DNA from: Endozoicomonas sp965232255 | Lineage (GTDB): Bacteria > Pseudomonadota > Gammaproteobacteria > Pseudomonadales > Endozoicomonadaceae | Length of the DNA stretch: 64,000 bases | Assembly (NCBI GenBank): GCA_965232255.1 | Contig: OZ246962.1 | Span: 1,054,001 to 1,118,000, forward strand | Direction of reading: 5' to 3' | Shown: positions 1 to 8,918 of the stretch, piece after piece | Layout of the letters: each line of letters starts with the position of its first letter | Position numbering within the stretch: the first letter of the stretch is position 1 | Position numbers and translations under genes: made by a program | The notes under the pieces: model-generated | Database searches by the model: none | Seen by the model: only the letters and a program-made list of their open reading frames with translations | What the model was told of the DNA's origin: nothing

Positions 1-170
1 TGGGGAATACTGGAATGGACTGGGGCTTATACAAATACCGACATTTGGTCGAGAATATATTTGCCCGTTTGAAGCACTTCCGCGGTGTTGCGACAAGATA
101 TGACAAGTTAAAGCGCAACTATACCAGCGCCGTCGCTATGGCATGCTGTATCGTCTGGTTACCGATGTAA
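1..170 (+). CDS. IS5-family transposase, C-terminal fragment (cut by window edge)
   Basis: Reading from base 3 gives 55 codons ending in TAA at 168-170. The peptide contains YRHLVENIFARLKHFR and ATRYDKLKRNY, the usual C-terminal signature of IS5-type DDE transposases, including the Glu of the catalytic triad (VEN) and the Y-x(2)-R-x(3)-E-x(6)-K spacing of that family. The N-terminal part with the two catalytic Asp residues lies outside the window, so it cannot be said whether the element is intact. Confidence 0.8.
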   Translation, partial: GNTGMDWGLYKYRHLVENIFARLKHFRGVATRYDKLKRNYTSAVAMACCIVWLPM

Positions 171-199
171 AACCTCAACAGCTCCTAGCAACAGCATTG

Positions 200-228
200 C
201 TGAACCTGGGGCTTCGCCCCGGGTTCAG
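200..228. terminator. GC-rich hairpin after transposase fragment
   Basis: CTGAACCTGGGGC and GCCCCGGGTTCAG form a 13-base stem with one mismatch around a 3-base loop, 30 bases after the transposase stop. No T-run follows, so it may be part of the IS end or a rho-assisted terminator rather than a classical intrinsic one. Confidence 0.4.
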
Positions 229-386
229 ATATCACATAAATAAAATAACAAGAAACATCATATGGGCGCGGTCCCTGATCGTTATTGCCAGCAGTAGATT
301 GTCCACCCTATTGACCAAAGTGTTATTTTCTTTTGATCGATTATTCCTTAATTTGTCCACAACGGATTTTAACAGGAGTAACGATT

Positions 387-896
387 ATGGATGCCAGTAC
401 TGTCCCGACAGTGGGTTCACGCCCCTCTCCTGTGAGAAGAGGAAATATACCCAGACTCCAGAAAAGAGCCAAAGCATTTTCTCGAAACGCCGCAAAAGTC
501 AAAGCCAGGACTGAAAATGGCATTCGAGTGCCTAAAAAAACAGAAGATAAGACACTCGCTTTTCGCAAAATTGCCTGGGTAGAAAAAATCAAGGTTCATC
601 TGCAAAAGATTAAGTATCGGATCATTATTGGCTTCAACAGCTCCAGATTATTTTGCCATTTTTATTCTGGCCGTGAACAGCGAGCGGAATTGAAGGACTC
701 GATAGACATCGCAAGAAGGCAGCTGAATATTTTGCATAACCAACAAAGCCGCAGAGACAATTTTGAGCGCGCACAGGAAAACATACAGGATGGGCAATAT
801 AAAGAAGCCATCGTTGCTGGCTGCAAAGCGATGACTGCTGGGCTCAGGGAAGGTTGGGGCAAAGTTGCCCAGCAGCTCAAGACCGATCTCGGTTAA
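387..896 (+). CDS. Small basic orphan protein (169 aa)
   Basis: The start was chosen at the ATG at 387 because AGGAG lies eight bases before it; an upstream in-frame ATG at 333 has no such site. The N-terminal half is rich in Arg/Lys and Pro (RPSPVRR, LQKRAKAFSRNAAK), a hydrophobic stretch follows near residues 78-90, and the C-terminal half looks helical with charged residues. No family is recognised. It ends convergently with the next gene and the two stop codons overlap by four bases (893-896). It follows directly on an IS5-type fragment, so it may be accessory. Confidence 0.6.
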   Translation: MDASTVPTVGSRPSPVRRGNIPRLQKRAKAFSRNAAKVKARTENGIRVPKKTEDKTLAFRKIAWVEKIKVHLQKIKYRIIIGFNSSRLFCHFYSGREQRAELKDSIDIARRQLNILHNQQSRRDNFERAQENIQDGQYKEAIVAGCKAMTAGLREGWGKVAQQLKTDLG

Positions 897-3307
897 AAAT
901 CGATGACACCGGTGGCAATGATGCTTTGGCGAATGGCCAGCCGATCTGCGGTAGTCATCGTTACCATCTCATCCCACTGCGCGGGAATAGTGTCGCGCAG
1001 TTGTTTTATCAGCTGTTCTGCCTGTGGCGCTGGTGCTGTTTCCAACCACTGCAACCAGCGCAGATCAAGAGTTGCTTCGTGCAGGTCGAGCAATCGGCGA
1101 TGGATGGATAGCGTAGCCGGGCACGGATCGGTGGCAGGATAGAGATAGACTACATCGCCTTCGCGCCCGTCAGTAGGGTCAAAAGGATCGGCCGTTGGCA
1201 TGCGTCCATGCCACTGCAAGTAGCCGTCAGCACCAGAGCGCCAGAGGTAGAGGCCAGCAGCCAGTTCCGGTCGGGGCAGATTATAGAGCCAGACAGTACT
1301 GTCTGCTTGCAGGCGCTCAATGTGCTCCTCAGTCACCGTGGTACCGTGGTTGATCAGCAGTAAGTCGGTGACGCTAGTCAGTTCTCCCTGATGTTCTTTA
1401 TTCATGTGACCCGCGCTTTTAAACGCCAACGAAGGCTCTTTGAGCAGTTCTGCGGTATCCCTTATTTGCTCGAAGCGTTCTTTGGCCGGTTCATCAAATA
1501 TCGACCAGTGAATGTCTGGAAAATCTCGCTTATCAAGCAGTGCCTTGAGTTTTAACAGGCTGGCGCCAGCACCAAACTCGCTTTTATTGTGCAGCAATCG
1601 CTTCAGAGGTGTGTAGGCAAGCAGTGGGCCATCAAAGCCGTAGTGCTGCACCTGTCCAAGCTGTTCAATAAACTGTTGTCGCGTGGTATCGGAGCCGGGC
1701 GTAACCAGAGCCGGGGCAACGGTGTTAAAACCATGATCGGCCAGTAAGGATAAGTCGCAGGCAGTGGCTTGTGTTATCTGACCTTGCAATGGTTTGAACC
1801 AGTGGTAGAACGGCGCTGGCTCCAGGTACAGCCCTACCGAGGCAGTGAGCTTTGGCAATGTCACCGACAGCACCCGTACGTGGTAATCCAGAAGTCGCAG
1901 CTCACCACGGCTGAACAGCTGAATCTTGCCAGTGTACTCGCCTGGTTCTGCCTCTGACGGAATGGCAACCTGAACATGAACTCGTCTTGGCTGTTTGTCA
2001 GACAGCCTTAAACTGCTCATATCTGCCCTGAGGTAGCTGTCATCGAGAATCAGCGATGTGGCGTTGGGGAATGGGCGCTCGTAGCGCCAGTGGCCGTAGC
2101 GAGAGGTGGTGGTTAACGATTGTCCCTCGGAGGATTTGGGTGGTGACACCACCACTACCGGAGCTGGGTCATCCACGGGACTGGCTATCTCAAAAGTCAA
2201 ATTTAATAACGTGTCCCTGGCACCGGCGTAGAAGCCGTGTTCATCCTGCACCTGCTCGCTGATATCGGTCAACGACAGGGACTCTACTAGACTACTGGGC
2301 TTGACGCTAACCGGCCAGCGGTTGAGAAAACGCTCACGCCGTTCGGCCCGGGTAGTTGCGGCAAAGGTACCATCCACCGGCTCCAGCACCAGTGCCGCGA
2401 GATAGCGAGCATCAAAGTCGCCATTAAGAGCGACGCTGACCATACCGTCGCTGACCTCAATGGTATCGCTGACAAATCCTCCACGGCGCTCACCCACTAG
2501 ACTCCACAGGTCGCCGTCGATACCGCCCTCATATTTCTCACCGGCCAGGTAGACTTGGTCAATCCATTGTGTGGGTGTCCATTTTTCATCAACCATGACC
2601 GTGCCGTTGGCCTCGATCTTGCGTTTGAGGTAGTGGGGCAGATATTCCCATTCGCCCTGATCCCGCGTCCATAAGCTGAGCCGCCACTGGCCGTTTGGCC
2701 AGGGAATCTGCACGCCTTTCAGGCCGACAATGCCATCACGAACCAGGGCATCCCCGGAGGTGCGTACCCGTTCGGTGGTTTTGCCACTGAGATAGCTATT
2801 GTTCTTGCCGATGGCGATAAAGCCCGGAAAAGCCGCACTGCTTTTGCTGCCAAAATCCAGCGCCAGGGTGTTTTCCGGCAGTTGGTTGGTAAAACTGAGC
2901 TGCACCTGATCCAGCTCCACATCGGCCCAGCGCTCGGCGGTAAAGACAAATAATCGGGAATAGGGTTGGGCTAAGGGCTTACCGGCAGATGTTTTTAATC
3001 CTGATAGCGGTACGATCAGTTGGAACGGACCAGGGGCTAGCGTGAACTCCTGGTTGGCACGGGTGCGGTAATTGGTGGAGTGGTCATTGTCGATGCGTAC
3101 AATCAGGACTTGCTGCTGCTCTGAGCCATTGTCACCACTGATGATCAGCTCAGCGCCATTGCCAAACGTACCTTGTGCAAAAGAGTGAATAAACGGTGGG
3201 GTACCGGGTTCATCGAGCAGTGGCTGATCTTCCTGGGCAATGACCGGAGCGACAACCAGGGCGGTCAAAAGCAGTAATTTTTTGGCGATATTGCTGCCTG
3301 AACCCAT
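893..3307 (-). CDS. Secreted DUF4091-like putative glycoside hydrolase (804 aa)
   Basis: The N-terminus (KKLLLLTALVVAPVIAQ) is a clear Sec signal peptide with likely cleavage after VIA near residue 24. The first 350 residues look beta-rich, as in accessory carbohydrate-binding folds. The C-terminal third has the look of a TIM-barrel with a DUF4091-type tail: a YLWRSGADGYLQW segment, then GDVVYLYPATD and a helical RRLLDLHEATLDLRWLQWLE end. DUF4091 proteins are uncharacterised and often assigned to glycoside hydrolase-like families; substrate unknown. It is the last gene after yggS-proC-yggT on the same strand, 100 bases from yggT, so it may be co-transcribed. An envelope or periplasmic polysaccharide role is inferred only. 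Confidence 0.6.
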   Translation of the reverse strand: MGSGSNIAKKLLLLTALVVAPVIAQEDQPLLDEPGTPPFIHSFAQGTFGNGAELIISGDNGSEQQQVLIVRIDNDHSTNYRTRANQEFTLAPGPFQLIVPLSGLKTSAGKPLAQPYSRLFVFTAERWADVELDQVQLSFTNQLPENTLALDFGSKSSAAFPGFIAIGKNNSYLSGKTTERVRTSGDALVRDGIVGLKGVQIPWPNGQWRLSLWTRDQGEWEYLPHYLKRKIEANGTVMVDEKWTPTQWIDQVYLAGEKYEGGIDGDLWSLVGERRGGFVSDTIEVSDGMVSVALNGDFDARYLAALVLEPVDGTFAATTRAERRERFLNRWPVSVKPSSLVESLSLTDISEQVQDEHGFYAGARDTLLNLTFEIASPVDDPAPVVVVSPPKSSEGQSLTTTSRYGHWRYERPFPNATSLILDDSYLRADMSSLRLSDKQPRRVHVQVAIPSEAEPGEYTGKIQLFSRGELRLLDYHVRVLSVTLPKLTASVGLYLEPAPFYHWFKPLQGQITQATACDLSLLADHGFNTVAPALVTPGSDTTRQQFIEQLGQVQHYGFDGPLLAYTPLKRLLHNKSEFGAGASLLKLKALLDKRDFPDIHWSIFDEPAKERFEQIRDTAELLKEPSLAFKSAGHMNKEHQGELTSVTDLLLINHGTTVTEEHIERLQADSTVWLYNLPRPELAAGLYLWRSGADGYLQWHGRMPTADPFDPTDGREGDVVYLYPATDPCPATLSIHRRLLDLHEATLDLRWLQWLETAPAPQAEQLIKQLRDTIPAQWDEMVTMTTADRLAIRQSIIATGVIDF

Positions 3308-3408
3308 GACGCCAGCCTCGCAGTTACTTGGGGAACAAGCTTTACTATCGACCTGCTGGCGGGCAGTTTAACGAGGGAGGCCACCGTGCTGGCAGCCTGC
3401 GACTGGCA

Positions 3409-3963
3409 TCAGATCAAAGCGGAGAGAAAGTTCTTCAGGACAACAATAATAATGACCACCACCATCAGGGAGAAATCCAGGCCACCAACAGACGGAATCA
3501 CCCTGCGGATACGGCTGGTCAATGGCTCGGTGATCTGGTACAGCAGCATCAGGCCGGGGTTGTGGCTGTGGGGCGCTACCCAACTGGCAATGGCGATGAT
3601 GATCAGGCTGTACATGTAGATATTGAGCAGTTCAAGGCCCAGCTCCACCAGACTCCTGATCAAAATGGCAGGAAATGGCAGCTGTGCCGGGGATGCGCCG
3701 GCCATCATAAACAGCGCGTACAACAGCAAAATCTGCAACACCAGCGCCAGCACCAGAGAGGCCATATCGACGCCGCCATAACCAGGAATGATCTTGCGTA
3801 ACGGATTAAGCAGGGGGGAGGTTATTTTAACGATGGCCTGGGAGATGGGGTTGTAAAAGTCGGCCCGAACCAGCTGCAGTAAAAAGCGAATCAGTACCGC
3901 CATAATGTACAAACCGCCAAGAGTCTGAATCAGAAAACCGAGGCTCGAAGAAAGTGCTGACAT
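3409..3963 (-). CDS. yggT: YggT family membrane protein
   Basis: The 184-residue product matches the two-copy YggT layout (E. coli YggT is about 188 aa). Hydrophobic segments lie near residues 8-28, 62-82, 98-120 and 158-180. Each half carries the family motif of a Pro-rich turn after the membrane pair: the first has NPISQAIVKITSPLLNPLR, the second ends in RIRRVIPSVGGLD. YggT proteins are inner-membrane proteins of poorly defined role, linked to osmotic stress or protein placement. The position directly after proC and yggS is the conserved order in pseudomonads. Confidence 0.9.
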   Translation of the reverse strand: MSALSSSLGFLIQTLGGLYIMAVLIRFLLQLVRADFYNPISQAIVKITSPLLNPLRKIIPGYGGVDMASLVLALVLQILLLYALFMMAGASPAQLPFPAILIRSLVELGLELLNIYMYSLIIIAIASWVAPHSHNPGLMLLYQITEPLTSRIRRVIPSVGGLDFSLMVVVIIIVVLKNFLSALI

Positions 3964-3997
3964 AACTTGTATTGGTTACCCTTCTTGCAAAGTCAGT

Positions 3998-4019
3998 GCA
4001 TGGCGCACAAACGCCATGC
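3998..4019. other. 8-bp perfect stem-loop between proC and yggT
   Basis: GCATGGCG and CGCCATGC flank a 6-base loop in the 118-base gap between proC and yggT. There is no T-run. It could stabilise an mRNA end or attenuate expression of yggT; function unknown. Confidence 0.5.
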
Positions 4020-4081
4020 GCCTGAGTTAATTATCTGTTCGCATCATACAACAGAAACCGGTCGCTGCGCGTCAAAGGACG

Positions 4082-4900
4082 TTACTGTGTGGCCGCCAAC
4101 TCTATCGACCGGTTAAACGCCGCATCCATTGCCCTGGTTACCAGCTCTGGCAGACCTTGTTCCTGAAAAGTCTTGATTGCCTGCTCGGTGGTGCCGTTGG
4201 GCGAGGTAATGCGTCGGCGCAGTTCAGCCACATCCACATCGCTGTGCATGGCCATGGTGGCAGCGCCCAAGGCGGTTTGCAGGGTCAGTTGCCGAGCAGT
4301 TTGGCTGTCCAGTCCAAGGCGGATGGCTTCTTTTTCCATCAGCTCCATCAGTAAAAAATAGTAAGCCGGGCCGCTACCAGAAAGCGCTGTTACTGCGTCA
4401 ATCTGGCTTTCTTCTGCTACCCAGTGAGCCATACCCACAGCGGTAAAAATACGCTCTGCCAAGGCTTTTTGCTGTGGACTGACTGCCGCATTGGCAAACA
4501 ATCCGGTAGCACCGCAACCCAGCAACGCTGGGGTATTGGGCATGGCACGGACAATGGCCAGTTCCCCTCCGGCCCACCCTTGCAGGCGCGTCATGGGAAT
4601 GCCGGCTGCCACCGAAATGATCAGCGTATCGGGTTTTATGGCTGGTGCCAGATCGGTCAGTACCGCTGCCATAATCTGGGGTTTGACGCACAGCACGACA
4701 ACGTCGGCTCTGAATGTAGCCAAGCGGTTATCCACTTCGATGGCAATAGCAAAAGTTGTACTGACGTCTGAGCGCGTCGCTTCGCTGGTTGCCGTGGCGA
4801 TCAGCCGTTGCGCTGGCCAGCCGTTATTCAGCAGCCCACCGATCAGGCTGCGGGCCATATTGCCGGCCCCGATAAACGCAATGGTCGGTTCGGTCATCAT
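4082..4900 (-). CDS. proC: Pyrroline-5-carboxylate reductase
   Basis: Catalyses the last step of proline synthesis, reducing pyrroline-5-carboxylate with NAD(P)H. The 272-residue protein starts with a Rossmann fold (FIGAGNMA, residues about 10-17), carries the family segment VRAMPNTPALLG in the middle, and has ALSGSGPAYYF and the SPNGTTEQAI signature in the C-terminal dimerisation domain. The ATG overlaps the yggS stop as ATGA, indicating translational coupling; a second ATG immediately follows. Length is as expected for the family. Confidence 0.97.
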   Translation of the reverse strand: MMTEPTIAFIGAGNMARSLIGGLLNNGWPAQRLIATATSEATRSDVSTTFAIAIEVDNRLATFRADVVVLCVKPQIMAAVLTDLAPAIKPDTLIISVAAGIPMTRLQGWAGGELAIVRAMPNTPALLGCGATGLFANAAVSPQQKALAERIFTAVGMAHWVAEESQIDAVTALSGSGPAYYFLLMELMEKEAIRLGLDSQTARQLTLQTALGAATMAMHSDVDVAELRRRITSPNGTTEQAIKTFQEQGLPELVTRAMDAAFNRSIELAATQ

Positions 4901-5604
4901 GCGTTACCCGTTAAGTAGTCTCTGGCACCAAACAGTGCCGTGCCGATGCGCACCATGGTTGAGCCTTCCTGTACAGCTGCTTCCAAGTCGTCGGTCATGC
5001 CCATGGACAGTGTATCCATCGACAGGCCAAATGCGCTGTTCAAATCGTTCAGGGTCTGTGCCAGTACCCGGAACGGTTCACGCTGTTTGTCCGGATCGGT
5101 TTCGGGGGCGGGAATCACCATCAGGCCACGCAGTTGCAGCCGGGGCATGGTCATCACTGCCTGAACCAGTGCTGGTAGCTCAGACAGGCTGATGCCGGAT
5201 TTTGTCGCTTCGTCACTGAGGTTCACTTGCAGGCAGATATTGAGCGGTGGCAGATCTTCCGGGCGCTGTTCATTGAGTCGTTGCGCCACTTTCAAGCGAT
5301 CAACGCTGTGCACCCAGTCAAAATGGCTGCTGATATCGCGGGTCTTGTTTGATTGCACCGGGCCGATGAAATGCCATTGGATATCATCAAGATCACCAAG
5401 CTCATGGATTTTACCCAGGGATTCTTGCAGGTAGCTTTCGCCAAAATGCCGCTGGCCCAGCTCCCAGGCAGCACGCACCAGGGATGCCGGTTTAGTTTTG
5501 CTGACCGCCAGCAACTGCACCTGACCGTCGCGCTGACAGGTATGTTCAGCTTGCTGAATGCGGTCATGAACCTGTTGAAATCGGTGTTTCAGTGTGTCGC
5601 TCAT
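4897..5604 (-). CDS. yggS: PLP homeostasis protein YggS/PLPBP
   Basis: A single-domain pyridoxal-phosphate-binding protein of the alanine-racemase barrel type that buffers PLP and affects amino-acid and B6 balance. The start at 5604 (MSDTLKHRF) is preferred over an ATG seven codons upstream because it places the PLP-lysine (AVSKTKP) at residue 36, the position in E. coli YggS. Other family marks are HFGESYLQE, WHFIGPVQSNK, VNLSDEATKSG and the phosphate-binding SMGMTDDLEAA. It is first in an apparent yggS-proC-yggT operon divergent from pilT. Confidence 0.95.
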   Translation of the reverse strand: MSDTLKHRFQQVHDRIQQAEHTCQRDGQVQLLAVSKTKPASLVRAAWELGQRHFGESYLQESLGKIHELGDLDDIQWHFIGPVQSNKTRDISSHFDWVHSVDRLKVAQRLNEQRPEDLPPLNICLQVNLSDEATKSGISLSELPALVQAVMTMPRLQLRGLMVIPAPETDPDKQREPFRVLAQTLNDLNSAFGLSMDTLSMGMTDDLEAAVQEGSTMVRIGTALFGARDYLTGNA

Positions 5605-5694
5605 CGATATTCCGTTAACAGCCATCAGGATTTTACTTGTCGGGTGAACAAGCGCGCTATTTTAACCCGCTTCGTGAGTGCAAGGGGACAATAA
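5605..5694. promoter_or_regulatory. Divergent yggS/pilT promoter region
   Basis: These 90 bases separate the divergently transcribed yggS and pilT and must hold both promoters unless yggS uses the upstream ATG at 5625. AAGGGGA lies seven bases before the pilT ATG. No convincing -35/-10 pair was singled out. Confidence 0.45.
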
Positions 5695-6744
5695 ATGGAT
5701 ATTACCGAGCTGCTGGCATTCAGTTTTAAGCAGGGGGCGTCGGACCTGCATCTGTCGGCCGGGCTACCACCGCTGATGCGCATTGACGGTGACGTTCGCC
5801 GAGTCAATTTGCCGGCCATGGACCAGCGGCAAATTCATGGGTTGATCTATAGCATCATGAACGATCGTCAGCGCAAGGACTTCGAAGAACAGCTGGAAGC
5901 GGATTTCTCTTTTGAGGTGCCGGGCATTGCTCGCTTTCGCGTCAATGCCTTCAATCATAACCGGGGTTCCGGGGCGGTATTTCGTACCATTCCCACCAAA
6001 GTGCTGACCATGGAAGATTTGGGCATGGGACAGGTGTTCAGGGACATTGCCGACAAACCCCGTGGGCTGGTACTGGTCACCGGCCCTACAGGTTCGGGCA
6101 AAAGCACCACGCTGGCGGCCATGCTCGATTACATCAATGATTCCAAATATCACCATATCCTGACCATTGAAGACCCCATCGAGTTTATCCATACCTCGAA
6201 AAAGTGCCTGATCAACCAGCGCGAAGTCCACCGGGACACTCACAGTTTCAGCAACGCCTTGCGCTCAGCTCTGCGAGAAGATCCGGACATTATCCTGGTG
6301 GGCGAGATGCGCGACCTGGAAACCATTCGTCTGGCCATGACGGCGGCAGAAACAGGCCACCTGGTGTTTGGCACGCTGCACACCACCTCGGCAGCCAAAA
6401 CCATTGACCGGGTCGTTGATGTGTTTCCGGCAGAGGAGAAATCCATGGTACGCACCATGCTCTCGGAATCGTTGCAGGCGGTGATCTCACAGACCCTGAT
6501 CAAGAAAATCGGTGGTGGCCGTGTTGCTGCCCACGAAATCATGCTGGGCAGCCCCGGCATTCGTAACCTGATCCGCGAAGATAAGGTGGCCCAGATGTAT
6601 TCAGCCATCCAGACCGGCGGTGGTCAGGGAATGCAGACGCTGGATCAGTGTCTGATCAACCTGATCAACAAAGGGCTGATCAGCCGGGAGCTGGCTCGGG
6701 AAAAGGCCAAGGACCGGGATACTTTTGCTGGTGGCAGCCAATAG
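5695..6744 (+). CDS. pilT: Type IV pilus retraction ATPase PilT
   Basis: Hexameric cytoplasmic ATPase that depolymerises type IV pili and drives twitching. The 349-residue protein has the N-terminal PAS-like domain beginning MDITELLAFSFKQGASDLHL, Walker A GPTGSGKST at 130-138, an Asp box around ILTIEDPIEF, Walker B DIILVGEMRD with catalytic Glu near 204, and the His box HLVFGTLHTTSA. Length matches Pseudomonas PilT (344 aa). The RBS AAGGGGA is well placed. Unlike pseudomonads, no pilU follows; the next gene is convergent ruvX. Confidence 0.97.
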   Translation: MDITELLAFSFKQGASDLHLSAGLPPLMRIDGDVRRVNLPAMDQRQIHGLIYSIMNDRQRKDFEEQLEADFSFEVPGIARFRVNAFNHNRGSGAVFRTIPTKVLTMEDLGMGQVFRDIADKPRGLVLVTGPTGSGKSTTLAAMLDYINDSKYHHILTIEDPIEFIHTSKKCLINQREVHRDTHSFSNALRSALREDPDIILVGEMRDLETIRLAMTAAETGHLVFGTLHTTSAAKTIDRVVDVFPAEEKSMVRTMLSESLQAVISQTLIKKIGGGRVAAHEIMLGSPGIRNLIREDKVAQMYSAIQTGGGQGMQTLDQCLINLINKGLISRELAREKAKDRDTFAGGSQ

Positions 6745-6761
6745 CCCCAGCAGTTTGCTAT

Positions 6762-7217
6762 TTACTGTCTGCTACTGAACAGATGCTCATTAAGTGGGTC
6801 ATTCAACCACGCTTCGAGGATAATCTGGGCCGCCATAGCATCCACTGGGTTTGTGCCGTAATGCCCTTTGTGGCCCAACCTGCCTGCCCACTCCTTGGCC
6901 TCAAAAGACGTCAGCCGTTCATCTGCCGGATAAAAAGGCAAGCCCCAGCGTCCATGAATGCGGTTGCCGAATTTGCGTGCCCGCAGGGACATTGCTGACT
7001 CACTGCCGTCCATATTCAGTGGGATACCCACCACCACAGCATCCGGGCGCCATTCGTTGATCAGTGCCTCGATTTGCTGCCAGTCCGGTATGCCGTCTCG
7101 GGCTTTCAGGGAAGGGAGGGCCGAGGCGGTCCGGGTAATTACCTGGCCGATGGCCACACCAATGTTGCGTGTACCGAAATCAAAGCCCAGTAATGTGGCT
7201 AGAGTTTTGTCTGTCAT
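6762..7217 (-). CDS. ruvX: RuvX/YqgF Holliday junction resolvase-like 16S rRNA maturation protein
   Basis: RNase H-fold protein of the YqgF family, implicated in 5' end processing of pre-16S rRNA. Seen: LLGFDFGTRNIGVAIGQ near the N-terminus (first catalytic Asp), VVGIPLNMDGSE in the middle, DERLTSFEA and the final acidic motif DAMAAQIIL. The start at 7217 gives 151 aa; an upstream ATG at 7238 overlaps the algH coding sequence and gives 158 aa. Follows algH closely, as in other gammaproteobacteria. Confidence 0.93.
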   Translation of the reverse strand: MTDKTLATLLGFDFGTRNIGVAIGQVITRTASALPSLKARDGIPDWQQIEALINEWRPDAVVVGIPLNMDGSESAMSLRARKFGNRIHGRWGLPFYPADERLTSFEAKEWAGRLGHKGHYGTNPVDAMAAQIILEAWLNDPLNEHLFSSRQ

Positions 7218-7224
7218 GCCGTTT

Positions 7225-7797
7225 CTAAGCGTGGCCAACCTGGTCGGAGATCAGGCTGAGGTCAACTCCCAACGTGCTGGCAGCGGCACTGAGCCGCAGG
7301 TGGTAAGGAGTATCAAAAACAATGGCTGGCTGAGCTTCACAAGTGAGCCAGACGTTCTGGGCAATTTCCTTTTCCAACTGGCCGGCGCCCCAGCCGGCAT
7401 AGCCCAGTGCCACCAGGGCTTGTTTTGGGCCTTTGCCCTCCGCCATGGCCACCAGAATGTCCGAAGATGTAACCAGTTGCAGGTCGGGCGAAATTTGTAC
7501 GCTGGCATCCCAGCGATATTCACCCGAATTGAGAACAAAGCCGCGCTCCTGTGACACCGGGCCGCCAGAATAAACCGCATGGCTACCAACCTCGGCGCAG
7601 GCATAATCGGCAATGCCCATCTGTCGGAAAACTTCGCTCATCATCAAGTTGCTGGGGCGGTTCACTATAAATCCCAGCGCGCCTTCCGGACTGTGTTCAC
7701 AGACGATAGTCAGGGTTTGTGCGAAAAAGGAATCAGCCATGGCGGGCATGGCAATAAGGAAATGGTTGGTGAAATTCTGGAAAGGAACACTGCTCAT
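7225..7797 (-). CDS. algH: YqgE/AlgH family protein (UPF0301)
   Basis: The start at 7797 gives 190 residues beginning MSSVPFQNFTNHFLIAMP, which aligns with the short N-terminus of E. coli YqgE (187 aa); an ATG 17 codons upstream (7848) gives a longer, less likely form. Family marks are FAQTLTIVCEHSPEGALGFIVNRP and GGPVSQERGFVL, then GYAGWGAGQLEKEI. AlgH was named for an effect on alginate regulation in Pseudomonas, but its molecular role is unclear. It lies between tonB and ruvX, the usual order. Confidence 0.93.
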   Translation of the reverse strand: MSSVPFQNFTNHFLIAMPAMADSFFAQTLTIVCEHSPEGALGFIVNRPSNLMMSEVFRQMGIADYACAEVGSHAVYSGGPVSQERGFVLNSGEYRWDASVQISPDLQLVTSSDILVAMAEGKGPKQALVALGYAGWGAGQLEKEIAQNVWLTCEAQPAIVFDTPYHLRLSAAASTLGVDLSLISDQVGHA

Positions 7798-7866
7798 AGC
7801 GGCAGTATCAGGGTAAAGGCTACTTCTGGCAAGTGTTAAGATGGACAATCACTCGCGGAAAGTACG

Positions 7867-8781
7867 TCATTGGCTGAATAAGCGATCACCCGGTTCAAAA
7901 CGCCAGGTGCGGATGATTTCCACCAGATCGTAGCTTCTCAGGGTATCGTCAAACGGGGCGAACGGCGAGGCCATTTTGACGATACGCAAGGCAGCATCAT
8001 CCAGCACCCGGTGACCCGAAGAGTCGAGAATTTCCACACTGTTTAGCGTACCGTCACGGTTGATGGCCACCATCAAGCGCAGCTCACCGTACAGTCGCTC
8101 CTGTCGGGCTCTTTGTGGATAATTGAGATTACCCACTTTCTCCACCTTGCGCCGCCAGGACTCTTTGTAAAAAGCGCCTGCTTCCTCCTGGGTTGAAGCC
8201 GCAGTCAAACGTTTGATACGCGGCCGCTTGGCGTACTCCTGACGTTGCTGGTGGAACTGGGCTTCGAGGCTGGCAATTTCATTGATCAGGTCAATCTGCC
8301 GACGCTGTTCATCTTCCTCCACCGCGACGAGGTCCGGACTGATTGCTTCATCCATGGTCGGCAACTGTCGGTCACTGTGGGCCTGAGTCGTTACCACGGT
8401 CTGTCGGGCCTGTACTGGCTTGGGCCGCGCTGCCATTTGTGACTGAGGCTGAACCTCTTTAATGGTGTCGTCCTGAAACTGCGCCTGCTGGTCGCTTGAG
8501 GGGAGTGCCTTGTCAGCCAAAGTGCCGCTGCCCTGTTGATGGATCTGGGCCAGATAGTCTGCTTCTTGGGGTTTCTCTTTGCTTTGGTAGGTGGCCAGAG
8601 TGACCTCCAGCGTCGGTGGCGGCGCTGGTTTATTGTTGACATTAAACGAGACGCCAAGCACTGCAATGGCGTGCAGGAGCACTGCCAGAAACAGGGTAAA
8701 CCCCAAGCGGTCCGCTGACGATATTGCCGAGATCGGACTGCCGGGAATCATTTTGTGGTTGCTGCGTTCCTTGGTATGCAC
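7867..8781 (-). CDS. tonB: TonB-like energy transducer
   Basis: Single N-terminal membrane anchor (GFTLFLAVLLHAIAVLGVSF, residues about 27-46), a long Gln/Pro/Lys-rich periplasmic spacer with coiled-coil potential (residues about 150-190), and a C-terminal TonB domain containing YPQRARQERLYGELRLMVA and the terminal FEPGD segment. The start codon is GTG with AGGA six bases upstream; an ATG ten codons later is an alternative. In P. aeruginosa the gene in this position is tonB3, reported to affect twitching motility, consistent with pilT nearby. It probably links ExbB/ExbD to an outer-membrane partner. Confidence 0.88.
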   Translation of the reverse strand: MHTKERSNHKMIPGSPISAISSADRLGFTLFLAVLLHAIAVLGVSFNVNNKPAPPPTLEVTLATYQSKEKPQEADYLAQIHQQGSGTLADKALPSSDQQAQFQDDTIKEVQPQSQMAARPKPVQARQTVVTTQAHSDRQLPTMDEAISPDLVAVEEDEQRRQIDLINEIASLEAQFHQQRQEYAKRPRIKRLTAASTQEEAGAFYKESWRRKVEKVGNLNYPQRARQERLYGELRLMVAINRDGTLNSVEILDSSGHRVLDDAALRIVKMASPFAPFDDTLRSYDLVEIIRTWRFEPGDRLFSQ

Positions 8782-8918
8782 TGGCCGTCCTGATTAATCC
8801 GGGATGGATCACCCTCCTGCTGGGGCGCCATGTCAAGAAAGGGCGTTGATCACGCCTTATCCTTCAAACTATATGCAAGTTCACCCCAGAAAAAAACCGT
8901 GCAATGTTAATCAGTGGT

